A DNA stretch of 57,270 nucleotides, taken from positions 1 through 57,270 of the forward strand of contig CALUPV010000011.1 in the NCBI GenBank assembly GCA_944322745.1, written 5' to 3'. Positions 15,820-25,936 of this stretch are shown here, in pieces (positions within the stretch are counted from its first letter, which is position 1; each line of letters starts with the position of its first letter). The stretch comes from Candidatus Gastranaerophilales bacterium. GTDB taxonomy: Bacteria; Cyanobacteriota; Vampirovibrionia; Gastranaerophilales; Gastranaerophilaceae. The notes under the pieces are model-generated. The model searched no databases and had not been told where the DNA came from. It saw only the letters and a list, made by a program, of their open reading frames with translations. A program made the position numbers and the translations under genes.

Positions 15820-18482
15820 GGATTTAATTCTTCATCTACAGAAATCGGTTTTATTACTGACGAAGATATATGTATGCCAGTAACCGTATTTCTTATAAGT
15901 TCATATGGATTAATAATTAAACAAATTTCTCCGGTCGAAAGGGTTGTAAATCCACTTATATTCCTTATTTTAAGGATTGGAGGAATTAATTTCTTTTGAA
16001 AAACTTCCTGATCACCTAATAATTTATCAATTACGTAAGCTGCTTGTTTATCTTGATTTTCTATAATTATTACCGTAAGCTGTGTTTCTTTATCTGTATT
16101 ATCCGTTTCTCCCAAAACAGATGAAAGAGAATATACAGGTATAGAATGTTCCTCATATATAATGCAATTTATTCCATTCCTCATGAAAATCTCTTCTTTT
16201 GAAATTTTCTTAACAAATTTTATCGAATTAACAGGAATAGCATACTTTTGACCGTTAACTAAAAGTATAAATGTTTTTATTGTAGACATTGAAAGAGGAA
16301 GTCTGATCGTAACTTTACATCCTTTATTCAGAACGGAATCAATCAAAATATCACCATTTAAATTGGTTATTTTAGTTTTTACTATATCAAGCCCTATTCC
16401 TCTACCTGATATTTCATTAACCGAATCCTCCGTCGAAAATCCGGGTAAAAAGAGTAATTTCATTAACTGTTCACTATTTATATTTGAGATTTCTTCTTCA
16501 GTAAGTAGTGACTTTTTCAAGGCTATTTCTTTGACTTTTTCAATATCAACACCATAACCGTCATCTTCTATTGTAATAATTACATTGTTTTCTACTTGCT
16601 TAGCTGTCAATTTAACAAGACCGGTCTCTGGCTTATTATTTTTTAACCTCTGCTCCGAAACTTCTATGCCATGTGAAACAGAATTCCTTAATATGTGTAT
16701 CAATGGCATTTTTATTTCTTCAATAATTTTCTTATCAACAGTTGTATCGCTTCCGGAAATAATAAATTCCACCTTCTTATTATTTTCACGGGCAATATCT
16801 CTCATCATCCTTGGAAAAGAATGAAATAATGTGGCCAAAGGAAGTACTCTTATACCTTTTGCAATAGTTTCTATTTCCATAGCTGTTTGATGCAGTTTAT
16901 TGTCATCCTCTGAGATAATATTATATAAATGTGCAAAATCATTATTAATTTCATTAATCATTTCAGCATTATTTACAAAGAAATCTTGAGCTCTTTTATA
17001 AAACATACTCGCACTGTCATCAAGTTCTGAATTAAAAAATCCTTTCTTTTCAAGATATTTTAGATAATTAATAATCTTCTTACTAACTGCATTCCATTTT
17101 ACAATTTTAGAATTAATTTTTGATAATTCAATAATATGTTCTCTGGTTTTAATTCCGTTTATCAACAATTCACCCGTTTGTGAAATTAAGTTATCCAATT
17201 TTGCAGTGTCCACACGTAAAGTCCTTATTTCCTGCAAATCAATAGACTTAAGATTTTTTCTCAAATTCGAATAATCTTCTTGAGATAATATTGAACCGTT
17301 TTGATGTTGATCAACAGATGTAGAAGGTGTAATATCTTCAATGTTAAACATATCTTCAACTACACTCAATCTCTGAATTAAAAAATTTAAATTATTTAAA
17401 TTTTCTTCTTTCTCATTCATTGATATTCTTTTTGTCAGATAAATGCACTGCAATATCACCATATAACAATCATTATCAATTATCACATCTCTGGAATAAA
17501 ACAAGTTCAATATATTTAATGTTTTTGTAAGAATAAGAGAAATTTTCTTGTCATTTGTTTTCTTGACAATCTTTTTTAAATTACTAATTATCTTTATTAT
17601 AAAATCTTTTTCATATTTAATCTTCTGAAGATTAGATAAAACGAAATCAAACTCTTTGCTAATATCATTATCAGCTTCTTTTACCTTTTCTATTTCTTGT
17701 TCTTGTTTTGACTCAATTTTAAAATCATTCTTATTAACAACCGAATTAATATTTAATTCTTTATAAAGATTATAAATAATATTTCTAAGTTCAATAATTT
17801 CTTGCGCCAGTGATTCTCTGCAAACATTTGTATCTGCAGATAATTCTGAGAATATCATTGCAATCTTTTGTTTAATTTCTGTATAATCTGTAGGAGCGAA
17901 AATTTCAGACAACTGCTTTATATCCTCTGAAATTACGAGAAACGCTTCTTCTTTATCTTCTTCAACATCATCTTTGCCGATAACAAACATTAATTCCAAT
18001 ATAAAAGCTTTTATATCAATACTTTTTAAAGCAAGATAATCATCTGGAAGTTTATTTGGATTTTCTACCGGAGTCATTCTGTTCGAAATAATAAAATTAT
18101 CTAATTTGTTTATAAACAAAACTAAATTATCATCTTGAAAATCATTTTTTTGTTTGACAGATTTATCAACAAGTTCTGTCAAATAATCACAAACATCATA
18201 AATAACTTGAAAAGAATCAACATTTATAATTACATCATCCTTTTTCCAATAAGAAAGTATGTCTTCAAGTTTATGAGAAATATCCTGAACACTCTTAAAG
18301 TTAATCATTCTTGATGCACCCTTTAAAGAATGTGCTAACTGGAATAATTTCTTTAACGGAGTCTTATCTTCAGGATTCTTTTCCAATGCCAAAAAACCAT
18401 CATTAAGCTCCTGAATTATTTCTTCACTTTCAGCTTTATATATGTTTAATATATCATTTAGTTCTTCAGGATTATATTGCAT
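15816..18482 (-). CDS. cheA: Chemotaxis histidine kinase CheA
   Basis: The 888-residue protein has an Hpt domain with the phosphorylated His at residue 51 (A-H-S-L-K-G-A-S-R). A long Lys/Glu/Asn-rich helical linker spans about 120-425. A dimerisation/H-box region begins R-V-D-T-A-K-L-D. The HATPase domain has an N-box (H-I-L-R-N-S-V-S-H-G-I-E), D-D-G-Y-G and G-R-G-I-G-L-D, and a C-terminal CheW-like domain follows. It autophosphorylates in response to the receptor array. It lies 11 bases after the MCP gene in one operon. There is no receiver domain and no CheY or CheB in the window, so the output partner lies elsewhere. It is longer than the usual 650-700 residues because of the linker. Confidence 0.93.
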   Translation of the reverse strand: MQYNPEELNDILNIYKAESEEIIQELNDGFLALEKNPEDKTPLKKLFQLAHSLKGASRMINFKSVQDISHKLEDILSYWKKDDVIINVDSFQVIYDVCDYLTELVDKSVKQKNDFQDDNLVLFINKLDNFIISNRMTPVENPNKLPDDYLALKSIDIKAFILELMFVIGKDDVEEDKEEAFLVISEDIKQLSEIFAPTDYTEIKQKIAMIFSELSADTNVCRESLAQEIIELRNIIYNLYKELNINSVVNKNDFKIESKQEQEIEKVKEADNDISKEFDFVLSNLQKIKYEKDFIIKIISNLKKIVKKTNDKKISLILTKTLNILNLFYSRDVIIDNDCYMVILQCIYLTKRISMNEKEENLNNLNFLIQRLSVVEDMFNIEDITPSTSVDQHQNGSILSQEDYSNLRKNLKSIDLQEIRTLRVDTAKLDNLISQTGELLINGIKTREHIIELSKINSKIVKWNAVSKKIINYLKYLEKKGFFNSELDDSASMFYKRAQDFFVNNAEMINEINNDFAHLYNIISEDDNKLHQTAMEIETIAKGIRVLPLATLFHSFPRMMRDIARENNKKVEFIISGSDTTVDKKIIEEIKMPLIHILRNSVSHGIEVSEQRLKNNKPETGLVKLTAKQVENNVIITIEDDGYGVDIEKVKEIALKKSLLTEEEISNINSEQLMKLLFLPGFSTEDSVNEISGRGIGLDIVKTKITNLNGDILIDSVLNKGCKVTIRLPLSMSTIKTFILLVNGQKYAIPVNSIKFVKKISKEEIFMRNGINCIIYEEHSIPVYSLSSVLGETDNTDKETQLTVIIIENQDKQAAYVIDKLLGDQEVFQKKLIPPILKIRNISGFTTLSTGEICLIINPYELIRNTVTGIHISSSVIKPISVDEELNP

Positions 18483-18493
18483 AAAACTTCCTA

Positions 18494-19531
18494 TTAATTT
18501 GCAATATTATCTTTAATATTCGTTGATATTTCAGAGAATGCTCTGATATTTTCAATGTTTTCTTCAAGGGTATTAATTGTTTCAGATATACTTTTTTGCA
18601 TATTGTCAATAATTTCAAGAACATCATTTGTAATTGATTGCTGCTCAATCGAAGATGTAAGAACATCATTCAAATCAAGCCCGAGTTCTTTTATCTTATT
18701 TACAATCAGTGATATATTAGAGTTAATATCATTAGCATACCTTACCCCTGTTTCTATTTCTTTTGCTCCGTCTTCCGCCGCCATAATAGTAGATGACGTT
18801 GTTTGCTCAATTTCTGAAACTAAGCTTGTAATTTTATTTGTAGCGTGTTTTGATTCATCTGCAAGTTTTCTAATTTCACCGGCTACTACAGCAAAACCTT
18901 TACCATATTCACCTGCTCTTGCAGCTTCAACAGCAGCATTTAATGCCAACATATTTGTTTGCTCTGATATGTTTTCAACTATATTAACTGTTGAACCAAT
19001 TTGTTTAATATAATCAGTCAATTCTATAATCAATTCAGCAATAACTTGAACTTTATGTTTTAGGTTCTGCATTGTTGTTATATTTTCATTTAATGATTTT
19101 GACTCTCGTCCTGATGTTTCATAAGTATCTTGGAGTTTTATGGAAATACTTTGCGTTTTTTCTTTTGTCTTAATTGCACTATTTTTAAATAATTTTGTTG
19201 TCTGAACAACTTGATTCAACATTTCCGTATATTTATGGGTTAACTGTCTTTGTTTTTCACTCAACTGAAGAACTTTAACGGAAATTTTCTGGAATTCTTT
19301 AAGTTCATTATCTATTAACTTATCTATAGATTTCATAAGTTCATTTTTTGACAACTGATATTGTGCGAAATAAAACAATAATACAGCAACCGTTGAACAA
19401 ATCATTATTGGTTTATTTTCAACAAAAGTAATAATTGCCACAATTAATATAGTTGCTATACCAAGTATTAAAGTATCTTTTATATTTTTTTTAGATAATC
19501 TATTTATAATGCTGATATCTCTGCCTGCCAT
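18494..19531 (-). CDS. Methyl-accepting chemotaxis protein without periplasmic sensor
   Basis: This 345-residue receptor has two closely spaced membrane segments (about 18-33 and 37-55) and essentially no periplasmic loop. A long coiled coil with the hairpin tip E-Q-T-N-M-L-A-L-N-A-A-V-E-A-A-R-A-G-E follows. The tip is the most conserved MCP signature and binds CheA and CheW. With no ligand domain it may sense membrane state or the cytoplasm. It is cotranscribed with cheA. A divergent tandem-CheW gene starts 98 bases upstream. Confidence 0.92.
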   Translation of the reverse strand: MAGRDISIINRLSKKNIKDTLILGIATILIVAIITFVENKPIMICSTVAVLLFYFAQYQLSKNELMKSIDKLIDNELKEFQKISVKVLQLSEKQRQLTHKYTEMLNQVVQTTKLFKNSAIKTKEKTQSISIKLQDTYETSGRESKSLNENITTMQNLKHKVQVIAELIIELTDYIKQIGSTVNIVENISEQTNMLALNAAVEAARAGEYGKGFAVVAGEIRKLADESKHATNKITSLVSEIEQTTSSTIMAAEDGAKEIETGVRYANDINSNISLIVNKIKELGLDLNDVLTSSIEQQSITNDVLEIIDNMQKSISETINTLEENIENIRAFSEISTNIKDNIAN

Positions 19532-19629
19532 CGTTAACTCCTAATTTTCTATTTTATAATTATAGTCCATTCTTTGGATTTTTATAATCATCAATATATT
19601 GTATAATTATTATAAAGGTTTAATTAGAA

Positions 19630-20664
19630 ATGAACAATAACTACACAATTGCATTATCATCAGAAATAAACAATATTAATGAATATTTCATTGTTTTTAT
19701 ACTAAAAGGAAAACAATATGCAATTAATATTCAAAATGTTATGGAAGTTATTAATATTCCTGAAATTGAGATACCTGCAAAAGCTCCCAAAAGTATAATC
19801 GGAATGTTTAACTATAACGGTTTAATGATAAAAGCAGTTGATTTATGTCCGTTCTTAGGATTTGAACCATCTAATTTTTCAATTAATAATCAACTAATAA
19901 TTACAATTGTGAATGGTAATTGTTTCGCAATTCACACAGAAAAAATAGAAAATATTACACAGCTCAATTCACAAGATATTCAGCCCATTCCATATGATAT
20001 GGATGATTCCATATTAAAAGAAGTATGCAAAACTGAAAATAAATCCATAAATATTATAAATATAGACATTGTAAGCGAGTTAATTACAAAAAATCATGAA
20101 AACAACAATAATATAAATTATATTGATTTATTACCTTCTGATGAAAAATCACAACAAATACTAAAAATAAGAGCACAACAAAACAAAATTGTGCAAGAAG
20201 TTTTTTCTTTTCCATATAATTTAAATACAATGAATCAATACATATTATTCACATTGGATAATCATAATTATTATCTAGATTTAAAATATGTAAAAGAATT
20301 TATATCAATAAAAAGACTTAACATTACAAAACTACCTTATACTCAAGACTTTATAAAAGGTATTATCAATCTGAAAGGCGATTTTCTTGTTGTTATTGAT
20401 TTAAAACGATTCCTTAATAATGACACAAATACTATTCATGAAGGAAGTAAGCTTATCATTGCGCAAGGAAAAGATTTTAATATCGCACTTTTAGTTGATG
20501 AAATTAAGTATATAAAAAATCTAAAAAATATTGATAGCTATAGAACATTCTCCGGCAATTCAAAATATATATTCTCAGAGTTTATGGAAGAAGAAAAATT
20601 ATACAGTATAATCAACTTTGATAAAATAATTAATGATGACCGTTTATACATAAATATAAATTAA
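19630..20664 (+). CDS. Protein with two CheW domains
   Basis: The 344-residue protein carries two CheW-like domains, at about 15-150 (F-I-L-K-G-K-Q-Y-A-I-N-I-x-x-V-x-E-V-I) and about 195-335 (F-T-L-D-N-H-N-Y-Y-L-D-L-K-Y-V-K-E-F-I). Each ends in an 'I-x-G-x-x-N ... V-x-D-L' stretch. No receiver domain is present, so it is not CheV. It should couple receptors to CheA and may bridge two array units. It is divergent from the MCP-cheA operon, with a TATAAT at 19602-19607 upstream. Confidence 0.85.
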   Translation: MNNNYTIALSSEINNINEYFIVFILKGKQYAINIQNVMEVINIPEIEIPAKAPKSIIGMFNYNGLMIKAVDLCPFLGFEPSNFSINNQLIITIVNGNCFAIHTEKIENITQLNSQDIQPIPYDMDDSILKEVCKTENKSINIINIDIVSELITKNHENNNNINYIDLLPSDEKSQQILKIRAQQNKIVQEVFSFPYNLNTMNQYILFTLDNHNYYLDLKYVKEFISIKRLNITKLPYTQDFIKGIINLKGDFLVVIDLKRFLNNDTNTIHEGSKLIIAQGKDFNIALLVDEIKYIKNLKNIDSYRTFSGNSKYIFSEFMEEEKLYSIINFDKIINDDRLYININ

Positions 20665-20697
20665 AAGAGGGTTTAAATATCCCCTCTTTTTTATATT
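20663..20697. terminator. Terminator between the tandem-CheW gene and thrS
   Basis: AAAAGAGGG (20663-20671) and CCCTCTTTT (20682-20690) form a 9 bp stem, with T-rich DNA after it in the plus direction and A-rich DNA before it. It probably serves both convergent genes. Confidence 0.88.
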
Positions 20698-20710
20698 TTT
20701 TAATTATACT

Positions 20711-22492
20711 TTATAATGCTAAATCTTGCGTTTTGGTCTTGATTTTATCAAGTGCTTTATCAACAAATTCGTCTATTGATAATTTTCCTGATTCGCCAAT
20801 GCCTCTTACCCTGATTGCAACTTTATTCTCTTCAATTTCTTTGTCTCCAACAACAAGTACATAAGGAATTTTATTGCCTTGAAGTGCTTCTCTGATTTTG
20901 TAATTCATACTTTCACTTCTGTCATCAAGTTTTACTCTTATACCTACTGCAAAAAGTTTATCATATATTTGTTTTGCATAATCACAGTGTCTATCTGCAA
21001 TAGGTACAACACATACTTGTGTTGGAGCAAGCCACATTGGGAATGCACCTGCAAAGTGTTCAATTAAGATACCATGAAATCTTTCCATAGAACCGAATAT
21101 TACTCTATGAAGCATAACAGGTGTTTTCATTTGACCGTCTTTATCCTGATATTTAATTTCAAATCTTTCAGGAAGATTGAAGTCTAATTGAATTGTCGCA
21201 CATTGCCATGTTCTACCTATAGCATCTTTTACTTTGAAATCAATCTTAGGGCCATAAAAAGCTCCATCACCTTCATTGATTTCGTATTTCATTCCGCGTT
21301 TATCCATAGCTTCTTTTAAACCGGCTTCTGCTAATTCCCAGTTTGATAGTTCACCGACATAGCTTTCAGGTCTTGTTGAAAGTTCTACTTCAAACTCCAT
21401 ATTAAAGATTTTCATAGTATCTGAAACAAAATCAATAATTGCATTAATTTCATCAACTAATTGTTCCGGTGTACAGAAGATATGAGCATCATCTTGTGTA
21501 AAACCTTGCACTCTTGTTAAACCTGACAATGCACCTGATTTTTCTTTTCTGTATACTGTTCCAAGTTCCGCCATTCTTAAAGGCAGTGAACGATATGAAT
21601 ATCTGTTTGCTTGATAAATCATAATGTGGAACGGACAGTTCATCGGTTTTACTATATATTGATCATCTTCTTCATTTTCTTTTTGGATGAAAAACATATT
21701 TTCTTTATAGTGATCTATGTGTCCTGAAATTTCCCATAATTTTGATTTTGCAAGCTGAGGAGTTTGTACAATAACATATCCTCTTTTTCTATGCTCCGTT
21801 CTCCAATAATTCTCAATTTCTTCTCTTACAATAGCCAAATTTGGATGCCATAGAACTAAACCGCCACCTATTTCTTCTCTAACAGAGAATAAATCTAGCT
21901 GAGTGCCAAGCTTTCTATGGTCACGTTTTTGAGCTTCTTCCAAGAAATTTAAATATTTTTCTAAATCTTCTTTGTTCCAAAATGCAGTAGCATATATTCT
22001 TTGAAGCATTTTGTTCTTTTCATTACCTCTCCAGTATGCTCCTGCGACTTTAAGAAGTTTAATCGCATTACCTTTTATATAAGAAGTATTGGGAACGTGA
22101 GGTCCTGAACATAAATCATTAAACAAAACATTTCCGTCTTTATCCTTTGTTAAATATAAAGTCGGATTGTCATTCTTATGTTCTTCAAGTAGTTCAGCTT
22201 TATATATTTCACCTTGTGCTTTAAATTCATCAATTTGTTTTTGAACATCAGGAATTTCATACTTTTCAAAAATCAAATTTTGTTTAAGAATATTCTTCAT
22301 TTCTGTTTCGATTTTTACTAAATCTTCATCGGTAAAAGAGTGACCTTCTAAATCAAAATCATAGTAAAATCCGTTATCAACAGCAGGTCCGATTGCTAAT
22401 TTTGCACTCGGGAATAATTTTTGAACAGCTTGCGCCATTATATGTGAAGCGGAGTGTCTTAAAATATGTAAATTTTCGTTGTTCTTTTCCAT
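20711..22492 (-). CDS. thrS: Threonyl-tRNA synthetase lacking the N-terminal TGS domain
   Basis: The enzyme charges tRNA-Thr. The editing domain (H-S-A-S-H near residue 13 plus a downstream C-S-G-P-H), the class II core (M-N-C-P-F-H zinc ligand, R-x-x-E and T-Q-D-D-A-H) and the C-terminal anticodon domain are complete. At 593 residues it is about 50 shorter than typical ThrRS, because the N-terminal TGS (N1) domain is missing. The start is firm: AAAGGA sits 6 bases before ATG and the upstream gene ends 36 bases away. It is last in the WYL-WYL-DUF4127-thrS gene run. Confidence 0.96.
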   Translation of the reverse strand: MEKNNENLHILRHSASHIMAQAVQKLFPSAKLAIGPAVDNGFYYDFDLEGHSFTDEDLVKIETEMKNILKQNLIFEKYEIPDVQKQIDEFKAQGEIYKAELLEEHKNDNPTLYLTKDKDGNVLFNDLCSGPHVPNTSYIKGNAIKLLKVAGAYWRGNEKNKMLQRIYATAFWNKEDLEKYLNFLEEAQKRDHRKLGTQLDLFSVREEIGGGLVLWHPNLAIVREEIENYWRTEHRKRGYVIVQTPQLAKSKLWEISGHIDHYKENMFFIQKENEEDDQYIVKPMNCPFHIMIYQANRYSYRSLPLRMAELGTVYRKEKSGALSGLTRVQGFTQDDAHIFCTPEQLVDEINAIIDFVSDTMKIFNMEFEVELSTRPESYVGELSNWELAEAGLKEAMDKRGMKYEINEGDGAFYGPKIDFKVKDAIGRTWQCATIQLDFNLPERFEIKYQDKDGQMKTPVMLHRVIFGSMERFHGILIEHFAGAFPMWLAPTQVCVVPIADRHCDYAKQIYDKLFAVGIRVKLDDRSESMNYKIREALQGNKIPYVLVVGDKEIEENKVAIRVRGIGESGKLSIDEFVDKALDKIKTKTQDLAL

Positions 22493-22528
22493 AACTTTTC
22501 CTTTGATATTACTTTTAAGTAAATGTTA

Positions 22529-23986
22529 TCACTCATAAAATAATATATCAACAAAAGGTAATCTTATATAGTTTTTCTTAATTAGAATACCTATTTCAAA
22601 AAATCTTTTCCAAGGAAATCTATATTCTGTATGGCATCTTTTTACTTCAAATCTTTCAAAAAGAAATTTTTCATATTCTTTCATTTTTATTTTTAATACT
22701 GTATTTGAAAGATTTTCCTTATCAATCCTTATTTGAGAACGTATATTTGCTTGATAAGCCCAATCATCAAGAAATCTTGTTAGTTGGAGAAGTTTAAAAT
22801 CTTTTTTGCTCGGATGTTTTGCTCCATAATATGTTAATGCTGTAGCTATACAACTTCCAAGTGTATTACCCGTTGTGTTCCAAGCAGCATAACCAAAGAA
22901 CTCTTTTAAATTATTGTTGGCAAATAATGCTTTTACAAAACCATTATCACTTCCGTTTGCATTCAAAATATCAGCAATAAAATATGGTTTATCAGGAATT
23001 ACTAAATCTTTATTATATTCAGGTTCATATACATCCATAACAAGTTCACCTTGCTCAATTTTAAAATTATTTATAAGTAAAATTAAATCACAATTTTTTT
23101 CATCACTTATAACTCCACCGGACAGTTCTATTTGTGATTTTACTGACTCTTCAACCGATATATTTTCATATTTTGATATTTTATTAATGCTTTCAGGATT
23201 TAAATATACAGGACATATTTTTATATGTTTTTGTTTGTTTATTGCTCTTGATAATAATGTTAATGGGATTTCGTCTGCACCTGTTTTGATGAATATATTA
23301 TCTTCGTTTGTTGATAAATTTTTCAGTTCAATAGCTTCTTTTACGTTAAATCCATATTGAGCACAATCATCTTTTGAAAAAATTAATGTATCAAAAACGC
23401 CTTGTTTTTTAAGCTCAATATAATATCTATTAATATTAAAATTTCTTTTTCTGGTGTTTAAATAGTCATCCAAAATATCTTGAGGAATACGTGTTGCATT
23501 ACAATTACAAGCCATCATATATGATGACTCACAAGTGGTCTCCATTTTATGCATATTATATGAATATTGAAATATTTTAGTACCAAAATTAGACCAATAT
23601 TCTTTTTCTTCTTCATTTATATTATTATTTGATATTCTCATAATACTTGAAAAAGCATATATTTTAGCCGAGTGTTTCTTAAGTATAGAAACCATTTGGT
23701 CTATTCTTGATTTTATTTTTTCATAACTATCATTACTTCTTCTTGAAGGAATAAGTCCACCATAGGCTATTGTATCCAGAGAAATTACAAAAATATCTAT
23801 ATCTTTCAAAGAATCAATCCAATCAAGTATTGCATTTATATCTGCATTTCTATTCAGATCACCCATAAGATTAATTTCAGGTAAGAATATAGTATGTTCC
23901 TTTGCTTGATGTATAATTTGCTGCGGAAGCTGATAACAAACAGGTCTATTATCTATAGGAATAAATGCTATTTGAGACACTAACAA
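22529..23986 (-). CDS. DUF4127 family protein
   Basis: The 485-residue protein begins with the family signature I-A-F-I-P-I-D-N-R-P-V-C-Y and has A-Y-G-G-L-I-P-S-R near residue 77, both diagnostic of DUF4127. The family is found in firmicutes and some diderms and has no established biochemical role. The conserved Asp/Arg-rich first half suggests an enzyme. No signal peptide is visible. It overlaps the upstream WYL regulator by 7 bases, so the two are translationally coupled. Confidence 0.88.
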   Translation of the reverse strand: MLVSQIAFIPIDNRPVCYQLPQQIIHQAKEHTIFLPEINLMGDLNRNADINAILDWIDSLKDIDIFVISLDTIAYGGLIPSRRSNDSYEKIKSRIDQMVSILKKHSAKIYAFSSIMRISNNNINEEEKEYWSNFGTKIFQYSYNMHKMETTCESSYMMACNCNATRIPQDILDDYLNTRKRNFNINRYYIELKKQGVFDTLIFSKDDCAQYGFNVKEAIELKNLSTNEDNIFIKTGADEIPLTLLSRAINKQKHIKICPVYLNPESINKISKYENISVEESVKSQIELSGGVISDEKNCDLILLINNFKIEQGELVMDVYEPEYNKDLVIPDKPYFIADILNANGSDNGFVKALFANNNLKEFFGYAAWNTTGNTLGSCIATALTYYGAKHPSKKDFKLLQLTRFLDDWAYQANIRSQIRIDKENLSNTVLKIKMKEYEKFLFERFEVKRCHTEYRFPWKRFFEIGILIKKNYIRLPFVDILFYE

Positions 23987-24897
23987 GCCTCCAAATTTTT
24001 CAATATTTCATCGGCCAATTTTATAAATTCTTCTTGAACTGCTTTTGGTCTTATAATCTTACAATTCTCTCCATACTTTAGTAATCTTAATAACAGAGCA
24101 TCTTTATCCTCTTCAGTATTTGATATTGTCAAATGATTATTACTAAAATCCAGTACTTTCTCTGATGGTTTTAATTTATATAAAGCAGCTAGTCTTCCAT
24201 AAACTTCAAATACAATAGAATTCAAATGACAAACACCTGAAGCCTTTTGTGGAAGTTGTTTCAATGAAATGATAGAATTAATATTTATTTTTCTGTTACG
24301 ACCTAATATCGGATTGTAACAAACAACATAAAAACAATTATCCTTTTCAATTATTTCTCTTATCTCGAAAATATCAGTTTCTTCTGTATTATCTTTTTTC
24401 TTATATATTACGCTTACTCTTTGTCCTTCATATATCAAATTCTTTAATGTTTCTATTACATTGTTTCTAATATTAGAATTTTGTATATAAGCTTCTTGTT
24501 TGATTATATTGTTTAATTCATTATTTATATCTAAATCTATATATTTATCAATTTTCAGGAAAAGATTTTTTATTATTTCTTCTTCTGCTTTATTATTTAA
24601 TTTTTTTATAGAATTAATCAGCAGAATTAACATTTCCTGTTCTTTTTTGCTCAAGCTCGTTTTTAGTAAAGCATTATTTAAAGAATATTTACCTTGCAAT
24701 CTGTTTAATTTTAAACCGGATAATTCAAATGTATTGAAATATTTTAGAAATGCTTCTTGGGAATAAACATTTTCAACCGAGTCATTTTCTTTCAGTTTCT
24801 CTATTAATTCAACTTTTGATAAATTTTTTTCTAAAAGTATTTTCAATACTTCCAAAATTCTTAAACCCGTATCATGATTTTTTTCAGGTTTCTTCAT
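23980..24897 (-). CDS. WYL-domain transcriptional regulator (second of pair)
   Basis: This 305-residue protein has an N-terminal winged helix (about 1-75), a helical middle and a WYL-like beta domain (about 155-235, R-V-S-V-I-Y-K-K-K-D ... F-Y-V-V-C-Y-N). A C-terminal WCX-like extension follows. WYL proteins are ligand-responsive regulators, often of nucleic-acid-related stress or phage defence. It overlaps the upstream paralogue by four bases (ATGA) and DUF4127 downstream by 7 bases. Confidence 0.8.
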   Translation of the reverse strand: MKKPEKNHDTGLRILEVLKILLEKNLSKVELIEKLKENDSVENVYSQEAFLKYFNTFELSGLKLNRLQGKYSLNNALLKTSLSKKEQEMLILLINSIKKLNNKAEEEIIKNLFLKIDKYIDLDINNELNNIIKQEAYIQNSNIRNNVIETLKNLIYEGQRVSVIYKKKDNTEETDIFEIREIIEKDNCFYVVCYNPILGRNRKININSIISLKQLPQKASGVCHLNSIVFEVYGRLAALYKLKPSEKVLDFSNNHLTISNTEEDKDALLLRLLKYGENCKIIRPKAVQEEFIKLADEILKNLEAC

Positions 24898-25835
24898 TCT
24901 ATATATCCTTTTTGTATTAATTTTATTTTATCTATAAGTTTCTCTCTGAAAGAATCAGGTGAAACAATCTTAAAATCAGAACCAAATAATAAAAGTCTTT
25001 GTATAAACAAGAACTCATTATCCACAATTGCTTCTATTTTAATTGAATTATCTTTTTTAGATATTATTTTTTCATTTTTTTGGATTTTAAATACATTAGC
25101 GCTATTACCGGACAATTCATATACAACCTCGTATGATGTGTTTTTATCATATATATTAAACATATCAATACTGTTAATTTTTAAAATTCTTTCAACATTT
25201 AATATGCTGTTTTTTTCATATTTGAAAATGTAGCATCTTAGATATATTTTACCTGATTCATATGTTATTTTTTGAGGAATTACATCTATATCTTCTTCAC
25301 CATAGTTTGGTGATAAATATCTTATCTGAACTTTCCTCCCAATAATCATTGGATTAGAAATTTCATTGAGTATTTTTTTATTAATATTTTTTAATGGTTG
25401 CGTATTATTAACATAATCTATCTGTTCGTCATTAAGAGTTAAAGAAATCAACTTATCATATAAATCATTTAATATAAAAACATCACTATAGTTTATATCG
25501 TCAGCAATCTTATTTCTCAGACTAACAAGAACTTGCAACTCTTTATCGTTAAGCTTTAAAGAGAAAGGATGTCTAATTAATTGGTATTTATAATTATTTG
25601 CTTTATTTGGTCTTAGAATTTCACATCCTGCAGACTTCAAAGTATTTATGGCAATTCTAACCGTGTCTTTTGATACTAATTTATTTGTAATAGAATCATT
25701 CTTTATTATATCTACCAATTCATCTATAGTATAACTTTTTACCATCAAAGACTTTAAAATAAGTAAAGTTCTGTATCCGGTAATACTTATCCAAAACTTT
25801 TTAGTCTTTTCTAGGGTATTGTTTTGTTTATCCAT
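24894..25835 (-). CDS. WYL-domain transcriptional regulator (first of pair)
   Basis: The 313-residue paralogue of the following gene has a winged helix (about 15-85, T-I-D-E-L-V-D-I-I then T-V-R-I-A-I-N-T-L-K-S-A-G-C-E-I), a helical linker and a WYL-like domain (about 185-260). It heads the four-gene leftward run. The two regulators probably form a heterodimer, like PafB-PafC, which are also adjacent WYL paralogues; that comparison is inference. Confidence 0.8.
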   Translation of the reverse strand: MDKQNNTLEKTKKFWISITGYRTLLILKSLMVKSYTIDELVDIIKNDSITNKLVSKDTVRIAINTLKSAGCEILRPNKANNYKYQLIRHPFSLKLNDKELQVLVSLRNKIADDINYSDVFILNDLYDKLISLTLNDEQIDYVNNTQPLKNINKKILNEISNPMIIGRKVQIRYLSPNYGEEDIDVIPQKITYESGKIYLRCYIFKYEKNSILNVERILKINSIDMFNIYDKNTSYEVVYELSGNSANVFKIQKNEKIISKKDNSIKIEAIVDNEFLFIQRLLLFGSDFKIVSPDSFREKLIDKIKLIQKGYIE

Positions 25836-25936
25836 AATATAATTTTAAATTAAAAAAGTCAGATTAATAAATAGTTTACAATTAATTGTTACTTATTATG
25901 AAATTTTGTATGATGTAATAACGAATTGAGGATTAT

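Noticed and set aside
18472..18669. 65-codon minus-strand ORF between cheA and the receptor gene
   Set aside because: It overlaps the 3' end of the receptor coding sequence in another frame and has no start signal.
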